A stretch of DNA of 64,000 nucleotides from Sialis fuliginosa (lineage: Eukaryota > Arthropoda > Insecta > Megaloptera > Sialidae), in the NCBI GenBank assembly GCA_961205875.1, contig OY540816.1, positions 930,001 through 994,000 on the forward strand, in the 5' to 3' direction. Shown here one piece after another: positions 63,944-64,000 of the stretch. Numbering within the stretch: position 1 is the stretch's first letter; every line of letters starts with the position of its first letter. The notes under the pieces were generated by a model, which was given only the letters and a program-made list of their open reading frames with translations, was not told where the DNA came from and did no database searches. A program made the translations under genes and the position numbers.

Positions 63944-64000
63944 ACGTCCAACGTCACTACTATTATATTTTAAATATAAATACATAGATTATTATCTTAA

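Overview
The window looks like AT-rich nuclear DNA from an arthropod, most likely an insect. The evidence is the kind and density of transposable elements (hAT, Tc1/mariner-like, PIF/Harbinger, Helitron-type ends, an R1/Jockey-type LINE tail), a short (TTAGG)3 tract, and the complete absence of bacterial-style packed genes. I cannot name the species. I see no complete host protein gene, no convincing tRNA or rRNA gene and no CRISPR array. Nearly all six-frame open stretches are chance frames inside repeats. The exceptions are transposase or reverse-transcriptase remnants at about 2053-2501, 9874-10144, 18809-19339, 22438-22626, 22809-23389 and possibly 42371-42481, plus orphan frames at 32091-32288 and 62414-62706.

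Layout. 1-9.7 kb: a family U end, a pogo-like element split by a hAT-like insert, a hAT (1833-3077) that swallowed a LINE tail and a MITE, a TA-flanked element (3370-4259), a hAT (4869-6052) with a nested family B copy, more B copies, and families S and R. 9.7-18 kb: an inverted and broken IS630-type transposase, a second U copy, twin perfect hairpins, the fold-back family H, and the hAT family F with an insert. 18-24 kb: a 3.06-kb repeat split by a 2.0-kb transposon with ~560-bp terminal inverted repeats (TIRs) and a 177-codon open frame, then a PIF/Harbinger element split by a hAT. 24.5-34.5 kb: a long-TIR TA element, two tandem P copies, H, F, and an R copy split by a 3.4-kb unclassified element that itself contains a 1.6-kb element with an amplified arm. 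34.7-43 kb: hAT, MITE family Z, a three-level nest (36.2-39.2 kb), a second element with a duplicated arm, hAT MITEs, and an S copy with a clean TA insertion. 43-55 kb: mostly hAT elements with intact 8-bp duplications, a Helitron-type element, and more W, V, H, B and X copies. 55-64 kb: a candidate host promoter or 5' UTR split by a hAT, fold-back elements V and U, an orphan frame, and two Z copies.

How it fits together. Because several families occur both empty and filled, precise target duplications can be read by eye: TA at 41918/42823 and 36815/38273, TATATA at 18150/20160, cgtaactg at 22141/22789. Elements ending in CAGGGTG or a close variant, flanked by TA or TATA, recur (30504, 39733, 60171, 61191, and partial copies). 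Several are giant palindromes or have one arm multiplied. Letter names (B, F, G, H, K, P, Q, R, S, T, U, V, W, X, Y, Z) are my own labels for repeat families within this window.
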